NCBI GenBank assembly: GCA_032622095.1
Contig: CP136063.1
Location: 213,359,982 to 213,423,981 of the forward strand
Direction of reading: 5' to 3'
Length of the DNA: 64,000 nucleotides
From: Siphonodentalium dalli
Taxonomy: Eukaryota > Mollusca > Scaphopoda > Gadilida > Siphonodentaliidae
Shown here: positions 46,589 through 60,546 of the stretch, one piece after another
How the letters are laid out: each line of letters begins with the position of its first letter
Numbering within the stretch: the stretch's first letter is position 1
The notes under the pieces: generated by a model
The model's input: the letters and a program-made list of their open reading frames with translations, nothing else
Told to the model about the DNA's origin: nothing
Database searches by the model: none
Translations under genes and position numbers: made by a program

Positions 46589-49500
46589 GCCTTTTACTAT
46601 ATTCGTTATAATTGTCAGTTTGTTATACTTTGTTACTTGCGTATGTGAGTGTATGTAACTCTCATTCTTGACTCATATTAATTCTGTATTGGGTATTGTA
46701 TGTTGAGTATATATGATATAGTCCCATAAATGGCTGCATTTGGGTACAGTTTCCATTTAAGGCAAACAAACTTGATATATTGCGTATGATAATGAATTTT
46801 GAAATCCAAAACATCGCACCTACTTTATTGAATCAGATGTGCGATAAAGCGATTCGTTCGAAGCAAGCTAAATCGTTCCCCTTTCCACTATACTTTAGGA
46901 CTGTCGAGTAAACATGTGATTAATATAATAAATAGCTATCAGTTTATCTCATGCATCAGCGTTCTGGCAGATAATTCTTACTAATTTCAAATCATTTGAG
47001 GTTTATGTTCTTCCACCTAAAAATGGAAAGAGAATGATACAACGGGATGACTCAAATCATTCCTGGAAAAATGGACATGGGGAACAATTGTACTGGGTTT
47101 AACTAATGTTTGTCCATATGAAACTTTAACTGCAACTTGCTTCTATTCTTATATTTAAAGGGGAATTTTATCAGGCACGTGAGTGTGTGCATAGTGTAAT
47201 AGCCCATGTCAGCAAAGATACAACAATCCAACAATCAAACTTGAATTCAGCATTTAAATGGTAAATTCACCTGTGGCTTAGCTATTCACACTACTGTTCG
47301 AACATGCAATTTGGTAAGTGTTAATGTTTAATCGTGAATTATATCTTTCTGATATGCATTTGATGTCTATTAGTTAATATAACTTTGAAAATGAGCAAGG
47401 GCTCAGTTGGTGAGCTGCATTTGAGAACATGCACAATGTTACTCAAAAATATGTCGAAACTATTTAATATTTTTAAAAAACATCGCCAGGTCTGCAAACG
47501 TTATGGAAAAGGTGCATTGTTTGACATCACTATTTAAGAATTCTTGAAACAATCAACTCCTCTGAGCTGACCGTATAGAACAGTCATGATATTTCCAATT
47601 ATCCTGGAAGTGGGTTAATCGGAGTTGTCCGTCGCTAGCCCGATCTGGCAATGACAATATGTTCGGCATGCAAATTAGTGACAACAATATTTTTTTTTAA
47701 AGTGTGTGTCGACTCTAAGTTTATCTCCATGAAAGTCGTGCAATATAGCAGCCTGTCTGCTGAAAAACGCACATTCTCTGCTTATAATATAACTTGTTTT
47801 CGGTAGATAATATGCCGAGAATCGCCGCATTTTGAGTCGACAATATGCTGAAAATTAGAGCGTTGTAGTCACATTATCGACTCACAATGATGCGATTCTA
47901 AGCAGATTATGTGCGGACAATAACACACATATGCCAACTCACGACTCAGGTGTACGCTCATCAAGATGTGTTTCAATTGTGGCCCTCACCATGAAACAAA
48001 ATAACGGACATTACTCCATTAGCTGCTCATTTCAGAATCAATTGCTCACATTATGTACACATCTCGCGTTATAGGTCGATTACGTGCGTATTTGCACGAG
48101 TATATGTTGAATATAGAGGGTGATGATACGTCTTGTCACATAGCGGAGGCGCACCGGAGAACGAGTACGCTACACTGGCCTTTAGTTAGCAACCGCTACG
48201 CATGGAGCAGCATTGGTAGATTTTATGGCTATATATCCAGGGATGAATATTGTATAGCCTCGAAGCGGACTATGAACGGTTTCAGAGAAGGGAAAACAGC
48301 GGATGTGATTGAAATGACTGCGAAATTACATATATTATTTTCTCAAAGACGGCATATAGGTGTACAAATCAGCCACCACATTGGATGGTAGAAATTCTTG
48401 TCGATTTAACTCCGTAAAAGTATTTCAACAAAATATCGAGGAATTAGACATGTTCATGTTCCTCATGTTGTCGTGCGGAAAACAGAAGCACCGAGAACAG
48501 TAACTCAATTTTTTTTTTATATATATAAATGCACCACTAAAATATTTACGTTAAATATCTACGTGTACCATAGTGAAGAACGACATTTAAAAAAAGAAAT
48601 CAACGCTTTTCTGAACTATTGAGCTGATAGCATGTTTATGAATATATCATTAAAGTGTAGGTCACATATTTCACTCTTAATTAGAGCTAAATGCATGCTA
48701 TTTACTGAATTATATATGACCATGTTGTTGTTTATTAATTGGCATGAATGCATGGCTATTTTTCTGGGAGTAAATCTTCAGGAGTGAATGAGTTATAATA
48801 TGACCAGTGACTTTCGCAATGTCCCCGGGCCTGTCTTGTTTGGACCCCCACATTACGTCTACCTTATTTTGATGGTGGGATAAGATGCACTGGACATTTA
48901 CAATAGTGTCATTTGTATAAAGAGTTGAGAAGAAAACATGATATATTTAAACTGAGTGAAACCATTAAAAACGTTAAGATGATAGTGAACTCAAAAGGCT
49001 TCTCCGCTACAAAACAAATAGTTATATTTTATAAAAATGTGCCCTACATGTATATATACGCTACTAAACATGCCCTAATACATATTAAATGCAAGAATAA
49101 GTACAAGCTCGTATTACAAATATACAGATACCAATATCATGTTGATATAATGTGAGCTAACCAGAAAATTGAAACATGTAAACAGACAGCGCCTAAATGT
49201 TAGCATGTGTAAGACAATGTAATTTATAAACCAGTTCACACCGTCGGCGAATCAGATCGCTCGAATCTACGAACAATATTTCTTGTATGAATCTGTATTT
49301 TGCCGGAGTCAAATTTCACCAATACCATTCGTAGCGGTCATGCGGGTGCATGGAAGTTAACTGAGCGAAATCCACATTTGTTTATCATGTATAATCCAAA
49401 ATAATCACTGTTTAACAATAATATTAAGAATATTCTACAAACCACATATTTGTTTTAGTCTTTTTACATGAATACTAGTGATATTTCAACATACACACTT

Positions 49501-50111
49501 CCTTTAATGTGGAACAGTTTTTCTTCTGAGTCGAAATGTTCGAACACTATCGGGACATTGCCGTCTGGGTTGTGAACGATAAATCCGTTACGGGACCCAA
49601 GATGAAAGTAACATTAACACCCACATCAGTTTTTTGTCGCAAGGAGGAATTTGAATAAACAATACTTTAAATTTTTCGATGCAAGTGTTCCCACTGTCAC
49701 CGATAATTTGACGTGTGAGGTAGTAATATATGTAACACCACCCAACATGCAATTAAACTTTGATTGAATAGTAATTGATACGCAATCATCATACCGAAAG
49801 TGGCTCAATTATGTTTTCTTTGGGGTGTGAATCGGTTTATAAATATGTCATAACCAGCTTGGGTATATGTACAAGACATACAGGCCGCGGCGCTAACGCG
49901 CGTAGGTCTACATTTTTTGTACAGATACCCAAGCGGGTTATAACCTATACTTATTAATTATTTGATATACCTCATGTAATGTATTAGCATTTTATTCTTG
50001 GACTACGCTATAAGATGGTTATATCCAACAAACAGTTTGAATTTGAATTTGGATACACTTTGATAAACAAAAACCTTCCCAAGTTTCAACTATTTAACAG
50101 TAAAAAATAAT
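46589..50111. other. no gene seen
   Basis: 3.5 kb of AT-rich DNA. Near 47690-47930 there are several copies, in both orientations, of a phrase like ATTATCGACTCA.AATG.TGCGATTCT. The longest frame (48053-48391, 112 codons) has no recognisable domain and no supporting splice or promoter signals. Confidence 0.4.
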
Positions 50112-50310
50112 TACGTATACGTCCAATCAGACAATTTGTTACGAAATGCATACTATAATAGTGATGCACAGCATGGTAAATCTGCAAAAAATCAGGTGTT
50201 TTTTTAAAACATATTATAAAACATATCTACGTCTACTTCCAGTTAGACAATACTTTACGATATTTATTAAATAACAGTCATGCACATGTGCAGCCCCGTA
50301 AATATGCAAA
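50112..50310. repeat. degenerate direct duplication, about 115 bp x 2
   Basis: TACGT.TAC.TCCA.T.AGACAAT...TTACGA and GTAAAT.TGCAAA blocks recur in the same order at 50112-50190 and 50227-50310. Confidence 0.5.
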
Positions 50311-50349
50311 CGGATCAGTTCAAATACAATTCATACAAAACACTGTACG

Positions 50350-51489
50350 CACTGTGGATCTGTTCCTCGAAAACCCATTCCGCCCGAGAAAATGCCGATT
50401 TCGTTGCGAGTTATTCCACTTGTCGATGGAGCAATTTTCAAATTTACCAGCGGAAAAACTTAAACAGACAGATATAAAGTAAGTCTATTTACATATTGTG
50501 TTATTGGTTACCTCTAGCGTCAACCGGGACATGTTCCCCGATCAGTTCGTTGCCAAACTAAGCCAGCAAAATGTTGAAGACGTAGATTTATGTTTTCGCT
50601 CCGATTCCCGCCCTGTATGTCGATCGTCGCCCGAGTAAGGTCAATTGTAGCCCGTGCGATGCTCTTTATATTTCGACTGGAAACGTCCAGTTTTCTAGTG
50701 ATAAACGTCTCCATGCGACGGCCCTTAGCTTTTGTCATCAAAATGACGACGAAAGTATTAAATGGGCATGCAATCGGACTCATTTGCAGTACATTTCGTA
50801 TAATGTTATCACAATTATCGATGTCCTCATTTTCCTCATATAAACGTTGAAAACTTGTACGGCGATGTCATTTCCGTGTAGCAGGCAGGAAACGTAAGCC
50901 CATATACTCTATCCAAAAATTAAGATACTAATTCGTAGTACTCAGTCAATTACTATAAGACAAATTACCGTCATATAGAACGGTCGTGGAGCCAGCAATA
51001 TGAAGCAATTAACTGGATTACGGTAAAGGTTTATCCATGTCAGGAATCGGAACGCTGATACTGCGCGTGTCGTAAATCGGAACGCTCCGAGAACAGAAAC
51101 GGAACGTATGGTAATGTTATATTGAAGGCATTATGTCATGCTAAAATCTCGTATTTTGATCAACTTTATTGTTTAAAGTAACAATGGGATGCTTGCGGAT
51201 AAACATAAGCAATTTTTTCTCCCAAACATCCCTTTCGCTTAAAAAATATCACATGTGTACACGATACTTTTCTTCTGTGTGTGTGTGGATTTGAGTGAGC
51301 AAAGTTCTCAAACTCTTGTAATGTGGTTCATATATGGGACTGAAGAATAAGTGTGCAAAGAATAAAATACCATGGAAACAAGTCGTATAGAAAATAGAGC
51401 AAATCTTTCGCAGAATCGGATCTTCTATCGCTCGGAATGGAAATTTTGCTCGGGCGGAATGAGTTTTCGAGGAAAAGGTCCCCACAGTG
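50350..51489. repeat. inverted repeat pair, about 45-bp arms 1.1 kb apart
   Basis: CACTGTGG..CT.TTCCTCGAAAAC and CATTCCGCCCGAG at 50350-50400 recur in reverse complement at about 51435-51489. They may be the ends of an old DNA element. Frames inside are not recognised. Confidence 0.45.
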
Positions 51490-54367
51490 ACTGTAAGTTT
51501 ACCTCGGCTATGACCAAATTCACAACGTATGCAAAAGGGTTAAGTGTGTCTACAACTTAGCTCTTACAAATACAGAAGTTCAAGATACCACCGGACAGTG
51601 TTCGCGCTGCCAAGGCCATTTGACTGAAAATATGAAATGGCCAAAATATATCGACAATGGCAGCCAATTGCCCAAAATAACGGTCCGATGTATAGTTTAA
51701 TATGCAGACATTGTCTCGCGTTGGGTTGTCGAGACGTACATGCAGAGCAGTCGGACAGTCAAATACTAATTTTACTAACTAATAACTCTCACCTTATTCA
51801 GGCTTGCTACAGAGTTGATCAATATATCGATGCATTTAATAAACAGAAACAGGGTGGGGTTTTCACGAACTGTTTCTATGTAAAATCAAGTCAATTTATA
51901 ACAGTGGTTGAACCATGTATGTATATGTATGCATGCACGTATAGCATTGTTCTTTAAGCTCATGTTAACTGGTATATACAATAGATTACATCCACTTGTT
52001 TATCACAGTAAATTGGGATATTTCACGGGCTAATTTTAGAACAGATCGGCAGTGACATTTAAGGCGATCTGAGATAGAGAAACAATTATCCCGCTTGCTA
52101 CACCCGAGGATCATATTGGAAGCGGGATAACTCTATCATGCTAGCACTTTTCATCAATGCAAAATGTACATTGCTAAATATAAATGGCCCCAAACTGTCA
52201 AGAGGCCCGAAAATATTGAGAATGAACCATGTTTTTGGTCCAACGATATTCTGACGTAAGTCCATAATGAGCGTATACCCGTTATTCCGTTAAATGGCGG
52301 GGGCCGCAGTGAAACCAGCGTGAATGTGGTGAGTCGTATCGATAACAAAAGTTAAGATTGAATAATGCCAATATGGGCGTGTTTCCTAGGGCGTACATCA
52401 AATACGCCGGATACGAACGTATTTTTAATATGAATATGCTGAGATAAGACTGTTTCCGTGCCACATTTACGTCCATATAGAGCGTAATTCAGATTTAAAT
52501 ACGGACTATATGGGCGTATTTGGGGTTTTGAAATGCGTTCAATGTGAACGTATTTTCAAGAGAACATGGTTCAACAGGCTGAGCCATTAGCAGTGACGAG
52601 GTTAATAGATAATGCAAGTTTGTCATATACACTGCTATATTGAAACATTGAGTATTATTTTTATCAGATATGCATTATGAAACATTTCGCTACCAGATGA
52701 CTTGGTAGCCATCTTTTACTGTTAGTGTGATGATCAGCTGATTATCCGTTTTCTGCAAGATGCCTTACCCGCAAAGACAAAATTTGGGGTATTTACATGT
52801 ATTTCTCTATATATTAAAGGCTATAGGAGCTGTCTATAATGTATGTCCGTTTGTCTGTTCGCAACTTTTGTCCCATACCCTTCGACCGATTTCAACCACA
52901 TTAGGTGTGGTGACCGGGGCAACCAGGCGGATGGTATAACGGCGTTAGGTTTTCATAAAATTTAATTTAAAAATAAGAAAATTTTATTTAAAAAACATGA
53001 AACGCTTGTGTTGTTCAATTGAGTAAGGATAATCTAACAAGAAACAAAATTTAAAATTTAAATTAATTTATGTTTGTTTTAAATTTAATTAAATTTGTCT
53101 TTTAATTAAAATGTTCAAATGATCAAAATATGCGCAAATATGTTGCAGGCTTCTATCGCACAAAGGAGTCGCCCTCTGATGCTGAATAAAGGCTCCATAA
53201 TCGAGTCAATCCTGGACCAAGAGGTCAGTCAAATAAAGGTAATCCGCTTATGATGCACATCAGAAGCAGCATCTGAACAGTTGGAAGTGGGCAACCATGC
53301 AGAGGGACAGATTTTGATAAAGAAATATATTACATGCGTTGCTTATTATCAATGTCATGAATTTCCCGTCATGCAGAAAATCAAAAGGTTTCCAGGTTTT
53401 GAACTGGTGGAATATTATGGGAATTTATTGGTGTAGCCAGAGTAGAGTTTTGTTGTATGATCTACATCAAAATAAGTTAGCAAATTTGACCCATATAGCA
53501 ATATAATTTTAGGATTGCATACTATGTGTATAGAATACCATCATCGTTTTGGTGTCAAAATTAAAACGTTCAACCCTTCAAGTGAATTCGTGGACAACAC
53601 CAGTATTTCTGATAGTCACAAATCAAATTAAAAAGCCACAATATAGTTGTAAATATCGTGTTGAAGGAACATGTCCATATCTGAGCAAAGCTCGCTGCGA
53701 ATGAATCATATGTGACATGATAACACCAGCCGGCAGTCGCCACTTAGATACACCCTCACTCGAGATTATTTACAGCGCCACTCTTTGATCTCATTATTTG
53801 AAAATTATAAAGCGCGATCGAGAAAAGACGAATTCTCGGTAAAACTGGTTTAGCTGGACCGTCGAATTATATGGTTTAGTTGCGGGTTTAAGCTTATAAA
53901 ACTAAAAAAAATAATATCGAAATTGACAAAAACGTATCCCCACACACTTAAAAAAGGTGTGAGTGCTTCTCGCTTATATATTTCCAATTATTGATTTTCG
54001 CAATCAATATAACGCGAATGGTTCGCATTAGGAATGTACGATTCATTATCTAGACGATACAGTGACACTACTGCTGAACTGCTGGTCTGGCTGGACCAGG
54101 TTTAAACCAGAGATGACGAGTGTTTCCACCCAGGATTTAGCTGTCAAACGGTGGTTTAAACCTAGAGGTTTCGTAAACCAGGTTTAAACCTGAGGTGACG
54201 AGTCCGGCCATTATCTCAACATTTCCCTCAATAGATAAGACTCCTTCTGCACTTTTATTTAGCTGTCGTCTGCTTTTACGATCTTATTATCCCTCCAAAT
54301 GAATAATATACCATTCTGATATGCACTGTTTAACTGTCCGTGGAAAATCCATTTAGTATAGGAAGAG
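51490..54367. other. no gene seen
   Basis: AT-rich sequence. At 54085-54215 several GGTTTAAACC palindromes and a GATGACGAGTCCGGCCATT phrase recall 12676-12723, just left of the other nearly identical family-T element. Neither the frame at 51637-51957 nor others are recognised. Confidence 0.4.
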
Positions 54368-54371
54368 TTAA

Positions 54372-54865
54372 AGGTACGGTTGGCCTTGGCGGTGGGTATC
54401 CTGTGAAAATATTTCCACACGTCAAAAACCGCCACAAACAGAAAGAACAACAAAATGTAGACAGACTTTGTCCGTATACAAATAAGAAATATCGCATAAA
54501 CAGTATGTTATTGTCATATTTTTGACCATTGTTATGTAAACAAAAGCATAAAAAGTTACTTTTCTGATGTTTGTTTATATTATGATGGTAAACATAAAGA
54601 GCGTTCCTTGTGTGTGAATTCCTGATATGGAACGAATAAAGAGCGTTTATGCCATTTGTGTGTGATTAGCCAGCAGCATTGTGTTGTCTTCTGTAACACA
54701 ATCAGGCTCTGGCTTAGGTAAAATATAGTAAATCTTTATGATAACATGCTGTTTACGCGATGGTCATGGTATATATGAACGAAACTGTATGCGCTTTAAT
54801 GTTTTTCTGTTTACGGTGATTGGAACAAATATGAATATTTTCGACAACTAAGGCCTCACGTGCCT
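54372..54865 (+). mobile_element. 494-bp TTAA-target MITE, family T, copy 6
   Basis: Flanked by TTAA (54368-54371, 54866-54869) and almost identical to 12764-13257 over its whole length. The pair therefore represents the youngest subfamily in the window. Confidence 0.9.
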
Positions 54866-54869
54866 TTAA

Positions 54870-56426
54870 CATCGACGTGACTGTCAAGGGGCGGTATTAC
54901 CTCTATGGTGACATCTAGCTTTAACACACTAGCAGCAATGATGCCGATATTCGCAGTGCATGCACATTTACCACACTCTTCAACGAGTTTCAAAATCACT
55001 TCAGAGTTCACAAACATATCTGATTTTGTGTGAAGGTGTGATGTCACAGTCGTAATCGGTCATCCGAACTCCCAGTGCATAATGTACGATCGTCATGCAA
55101 TGTTGATTGCCACCGGTGTTGTCTTGCAAGAGATCAGCTGGCTGCCAGAGAGAGTCGCCATTTCTATTCCTCCAATCCCGAAAGCTTGCTAGATCGTTAC
55201 CATCAATCTGGTATATCGTGTGACCGCCTGAAAAAAAATAAGGTGGGTGACTTCGTGATAATGCTTATAAACGACGATATAACCTATATAAATAGTACGT
55301 ACTGACTATATAGCTCGACACTACTTAACCCTTTCATGACGGAATCAGCGCTGGTGCAGCATTAAATATACTATGCCAGTATATTATCTTATATATGTGA
55401 GTCTCTTGCTTGTTCATCCCAGTGTTCTCAATACCCAGTTTGTGTACCCATGAGTTATGTGTGTCAAATATAGTGCAAGCATATTTCATTTCTCACTCGC
55501 ACATATATGTAATACTACATGTACATACATAGTATTTCAAGTATAACTTGAATTAAACGATAGTATTTGGGAACATGGATTTGGCAGCACGCGGATGCTT
55601 ACTGTGACCAATTCCGATTCATGAATGATTATATGGCAGTATGTATGATCAGAATATATCCATGATATCCAATGTATTACTGTTAACTTTTTCTGCTTAA
55701 TCATGTATATATGACATCATTTGTGTCTGAACCACAGTCCCCTGAACCACCAGTGTTTAACGAAATTTGAGGGTTCTGTTACGCAGTATATATGACGATA
55801 CATTGTATCACATTAATCGTGATCGTGATTGCATGTATACTGTTGGTTATTTTGCATCAACCGTAGCATTAGTTATGTAATACATTTGTAAGAACTGAAA
55901 ACCTCTGAAAAAACGTACAATCATTCGTTGTCAAGCCAGATGGTAACAATTTATGATTCCGGAGATATTCAGATAATTGCGGAAGAGACACTTTTCAATA
56001 ATTTGGCCGACAACTAGGTGATGAAACGGGTCTTATAGCTAGGATCACTCGGATCGCATTTTTTTTTAAACAGGACAAACAATTGCCCGTTTCCATTCTT
56101 TGTGAAATAAGAGTTCTCAAGAAATATACTAAACCTATGGTATACAACTGATTATAGGGATAACGCACACTTATTTAGCTGTTTGGGCTGATAGCGTTGA
56201 GTCCATTGTCTTCGTGCCTATCACTGCGTAGTATATGTTTAGTCTGATTGTTCATGGTTCATATTATCCTACTTTTGGGGAACGCCTTCTTAATTTAAAA
56301 AATTAAGTTTAGCAATATTGGGCAGTGAAACCATGGCAAATATATTTAAGAGATGTGACAAATACCAAACAACTGGTACATCGAATTTGTGCTCCATGTT
56401 CAAACATAACTCACGGAATCACGGTG
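54870..56426. other. no gene seen
   Basis: AT-rich. At 56250-56290 it carries the empty-site counterpart of the sequence around the fold-back element at 1080-1606 (GATTGTTCATGGTTCATATT, then AACGCCTTC). Confidence 0.45.
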
Positions 56427-56787
56427 GGGAATCACGTGGTTTCGAGATTGGTGAGTACCACGCATTCAAAATGTGCAAACGTACAAAAACATAATACACG
56501 AGGAATTGACACAAAACATAGCAGTTATTACGAGCATATGCTAGTTTATTTTTGAAACAAGTTGATATCTTATTTGTTCGGAAATACTTTGTGGTTTTCT
56601 ATAAAATTCTGACCAAAGTTGCCAGTCGGAGGTGTGTGGAATACCCCAATCCATACATCTTGGAGAATCCTTCAACTGACAACATTGATCAGAATGATAG
56701 AGCAAACAAATGTGAATTTCGCGTTTTAGATCGCCTCGGCCAATTTAAGTGCGTGATACTCATCACCTCGAAACCACGTGATTCCCC
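56427..56787. mobile_element. inverted-repeat element inserted beside the second lectin exon
   Basis: GGGGAATCACGTGGTTTCGA at the left pairs with TCGAAACCACGTGATTCCCC at the right, followed inward by GGTGAGTACCACGCA against TGCGTGATACTCATCACC. It lies within a roughly 670-bp block (56290-56960) that is absent from the first lectin locus. Confidence 0.6.
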
Positions 56788-57011
56788 AACTTGCTTGGTT
56801 GCTTGCTTGTACGTATATTTATGCACGGATAGGGCGAACACACACGTTGTTGGCAACAACAAAACCGCTGCACCCGATGTTCTGATAATCAAACCACGAA
56901 TCTTGTACTACATGATTATATGGGAACTTCTACAACATTTACCACAACGTTTTATACACCAATCGATGAACCGGCTACGGTACTGGCTCATACCGGTATA
57001 TCAATACCCAC

Positions 57012-57182
57012 CTGTATATAACTGTACCAAGACACTAATCAGCCAATCGTACATCGCTTGGTTCTTGACCTCAAACAGGTGTCCTCGTTCACATTCACAC
57101 AGTGCTTTGCTCTCGAGCCATGTTTGTGTGTTATTTATTCCAATTCTGAACCATAACCCAAACTGGGCGTTGTAAGTGTATT
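57012..57182 (-). CDS. C-type-lectin-like domain exon (first half), gene B
   Basis: This 57-residue exon is paralogous to 1696-1860, with acceptor TTTTATTCACAG, donor CAG|GTGGGT and phase 1 at both ends. The shared blocks are NNTQTWLESKALC and DWLIS. Changes include FGLWFRIG and CERGHLFEV. It is two codons longer, the extra residues lying in VLVQLYTG just before the donor. The flanking intron sequence is also similar, so a genomic segment was duplicated, not a transcript. Upstream EGF or signal exons must lie to the right, possibly outside the window, and the lectin second half must lie to the left; neither was found. The open frame on the other strand (56552-57175) is a shadow. Confidence 0.7.
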
Positions 57183-58513
57183 CTGTGAATAAAATACGGT
57201 TAAATATAGTAACACTGTAATCCATTTATAACACACAGTGCCAATAGCTGCCAACATTACTTGGGGACGTACATAACATTGCATGCTATTTCTAACATAA
57301 TCCACCATGAAGTATGTCGCATCAATGGGCATGGCTTCTGTGATTACCAATATACATGAACAGAATCCTTTATTTGGACTCTTTATCAAATTTTGGAAAA
57401 ATTGGGTCCAAAAAGCCCTTAAACGGACATTCCAGTTTCCAAATGTTATCTACGTAATTTGGAGAGAGGTTACAATATACTGATAAATACACGAATTATC
57501 GACATACCGGTCTCATATGCTCTGAATAATACTAGTCATGGTCACAGTCATTTTCCAGCTGTTTTTCATTTGTTCGTACAAACGCTCTTTATTTATACCA
57601 TATTAGGAATAGACAAACACGGAACGCTCTTTTATGTTTAAAAACGTGCAAATTGCCTGTTTTTGTTTTGGGACCACACCATTGTGTTCAAAGTTATTTG
57701 TGATGACTTCAGCCCATTGCGTCTTTCTGTGAAGAAAGTAGTTCAAGTATTTATGGACCTGTTTCGATATCGAGACACATTTAAAAGCGAGTATTATTAC
57801 GTGTATTTTGGAGTGCAAACCGCTATGTGACTTTCAAATAATTATCAGCTCTAACATAGCTCTTAAACATAGCTCGTTTACTGATATTCGATCGGTCATG
57901 GTTTGATTTTGGATTGAAAATGGTAAATTTTAGTCAACAAGCGGTTAATATTTGGCGTTTTGTGTGTGTGTGTGACGTATAAATATTAACTGTTCCCTCA
58001 GCCGGTCCGACTTGAATGCGAATAAACCCACAGCCAGTGTTATAATTATATTTGAAGATCTATTTCGGTATGAATTTCCCCAATACCGCGGTACTGATAC
58101 CGCTTATTAACGCTTCAACACCGCGCATACCGCGGTGACACCACTCAGCCTGGGGCGCGATAATTCGTGTCAGCCGTGTCACGTATTTCGTATCTCAATA
58201 GGCAGCAGGGGCGACAATGTTTGTGTATATCGTGTGGACCCTATACGTAACGGAGATTGTCTACATGGCCGTAGGTTCCGTCCATCGTTGTGTCTCTAGC
58301 ATATTGGCACACAGTTCAACGATATAATTCATTGGATACCTGGTACGAAAAGCCTTACTACTATTGGCTATTCAGTCTTGGTCGTGTTTACGAATGACCG
58401 AGTATTGTCTTAACATATACAGGAAGGGATGAGTATGTTACTGATTATTCGCGAACAACGTAGCGCATGCACCAGCGAGGTAACGAGTTGATATAAGCTG
58501 GGGGCCCACCACT
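57183..58513. other. intron, no further exon seen
   Basis: The first 110 bases match the intron next to the other lectin exon. At about 57583-57640 there is a degenerate piece resembling the ACGCTCTTTAT boxes of family T. No EGF-type exon was found here. Confidence 0.4.
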
Positions 58514-60546
58514 CCTGCTAAATTCGTCCGAAATCGTAAAATCGTCCAGTGCGCATCGATAAATGCTAAGTTGCCCTCTCTGCAATTTTATAAAAATTAG
58601 CGCGACGGCACTTAAAACGGTAAGTATTTTCTTAAAAATATAAATTATTCTTTCAGAATTGAATTGTGATTTTTCAATATCACCGGTTGTGTCCGTGTGA
58701 GTTGAATTTGAGTTATAGCACTCACGGAAGATTGAACTATCAGGAGTTTATCACTTCGTTTTCGACATTTTACCGTAATCTTCGGCGATAAATTTGTTTT
58801 TAGACCAGAAATAGGACATTCCAATGGGCAAACCATAGTTTTCTGGTAAGTTTGTTATCTCCGGGACACAAATATGTAAAAATACACACGAAAAATCGGA
58901 ACAGTGCTACAGGTGGCACATTAAAAGACAAGCAGATCGTGGCTCCAGTGCGAAATTTTTATGGCTCAAGTTCGAAAACGAGCAAAAATGATAAGCTCCA
59001 GTGCGCACCCACGATAAATAATTTCGATATTACACATAATTCTTCGATAATTTAGTAGATTATAGGCGTTATAGCCGAGCACAATGACATTTCATCTAAC
59101 ATTTGTGCACAAATGTGTCTCTTTGTACTTTGCATGTCAAATATATAGATGTTACCATTGCAAAATATATAAGGCGGCTAATTGTCATTTGAATAGTAAC
59201 AGAATCGTTCACTTTATGATGGAAACCTGATATTTGGCATGAATGGCCAGTGTATGTCAATTATGAAGACTTATTTTGTTTCCTACAATTAACCAATCGC
59301 AATGGTCAACATATTCAAAAATGACCGCCACTTTTACGAACTGGCGGCCGTTTTCAGCTTTTACTCAACGTATACGACTAATGTGACATCTAATCCTTAT
59401 TTTACAATTTTAATATTTCACTCAAATAAAGGGTGTTGTAGGATGGCCACAATACTCTATTTCCACACACACACACATCCCACCCCAATCCAACATGGCC
59501 GCCGTCCAGAGGGATTCAAATAGGGAACCCATGCCAGTACTCGGCCATTTACCGATTTAGGTCGAACAAAGAGTGATGTAGGGTTGTCCCAAGACACCCC
59601 ACATATTCACCCAACATATTCACCCCACATATTAACAATGACCGCCGTCCAGAGGGGTACAAATAGAGGACCGCTGGGTTTGAACTTTCCAACTGTTGGA
59701 AATTCCCAACCAACCTATCTATTATGATGGTATATTTCCAATTGATAGCAATTTCAGACCAAACTTTGGACTAAATATGTAGAAAAGATTTGCTAGAGTG
59801 GATCTAAAACAACAAATATCCCACTAATTAGTTGCTGGAAAATCAATCAACTAACAAGCTGTAAGTGGTGTAAAATTTCCAACAAATACTCTGTGAGGCA
59901 TGAAATTTCCAGCTGTTGAAAATGTTGATAAAAGTTGGAGGGAAAATTAGTCCCTCAAACTCCCCCTGCCGCCACATCCCTGTGGTGGAATACACGCCTA
60001 TGGTAATACCCCCGGCCCACATCCCTTTATATGGACGTACACTGAAGTGACGATTTCGGAATGGTGCATTTTCGCCGAATGCGCACCCGTTTTTTTTGCT
60101 TGTTATCGCAAAGGCAACGTATCATTTTGTGATATTTTATAAACCTAGTTTTAACAAACTTACGATCCCCACATGACAATTATTTTGATCGGCAATATTA
60201 AAAACAATACCAAGATGACAATAAACTGAAGATTGTAGTAGAATTGAGCACATGCTCCACTCAGTTTGCTTTCGGATTTGTTACAGTAAAAAGCACTGGA
60301 AATGATGAGGTTGGGAAAAAATACAAAGAATTTCATGTTTATTGAATCCTGCGGACCAAGAGCCGTTTTACATATACATAAAGACCTTTTATTGAGGGAA
60401 AAACATAATTTTCTTATATAAACTTCTGACAATAACGCTCCCTGAGCTCAATTTCTGGGCATTGTCGACTTTCTCTCACCGGAAACGCACAGGAGCCTCG
60501 CAATTGCGCACTGGACGATTATCCGATTTCGGACGAATTTAGCAGG
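58514..60546. mobile_element. 2.03-kb terminal-inverted-repeat element, non-autonomous
   Basis: The ends are CCTGCTAAATTCGTCCGAAA and its complement, continuing inward as ATCGTCCAGTGCGCA (left 58514-58555, right about 60505-60546). Inside are a degenerate repeat with CATGGCCGCCGTCCAGAGGG (about 59490 and 59640) and a CAGGG-family fragment (59690-60004). No transposase frame. The frame at 60160-60432 (minus) has two hydrophobic stretches but no support as a gene. Confidence 0.65.
59690..60004 (-). mobile_element. CAGGG-family hAT-like fragment, copy 2
   Basis: In reverse complement it begins CAGGGATGTGGCGGCAGGGG and shares with 11727-12176 the order CCAACTTT, TTGTTGGAAATTT, GATTTTCCA, TTTGGTCTGAAAT and TTTCCAACA.TTGGAAAG. 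The other end is lost. Confidence 0.6.

Noticed and set aside
48053-48391. 112-codon frame considered as a gene
   Set aside because: No recognisable domain, no splice sites or promoter or poly(A) context that I could see, and its length is within chance for 64 kb searched in six frames.
56552-57175. 207-codon open frame on the plus strand, longest single frame near the right end
   Set aside because: It runs antisense through the well-supported lectin exon and an inverted-repeat element, with no domain and no splice or start context. Best explained as a shadow.
60160-60432. Small membrane or secreted protein on the minus strand
   Set aside because: Two hydrophobic stretches are visible, but it lies within a transposon in AT-rich DNA and has no splice or regulatory support.
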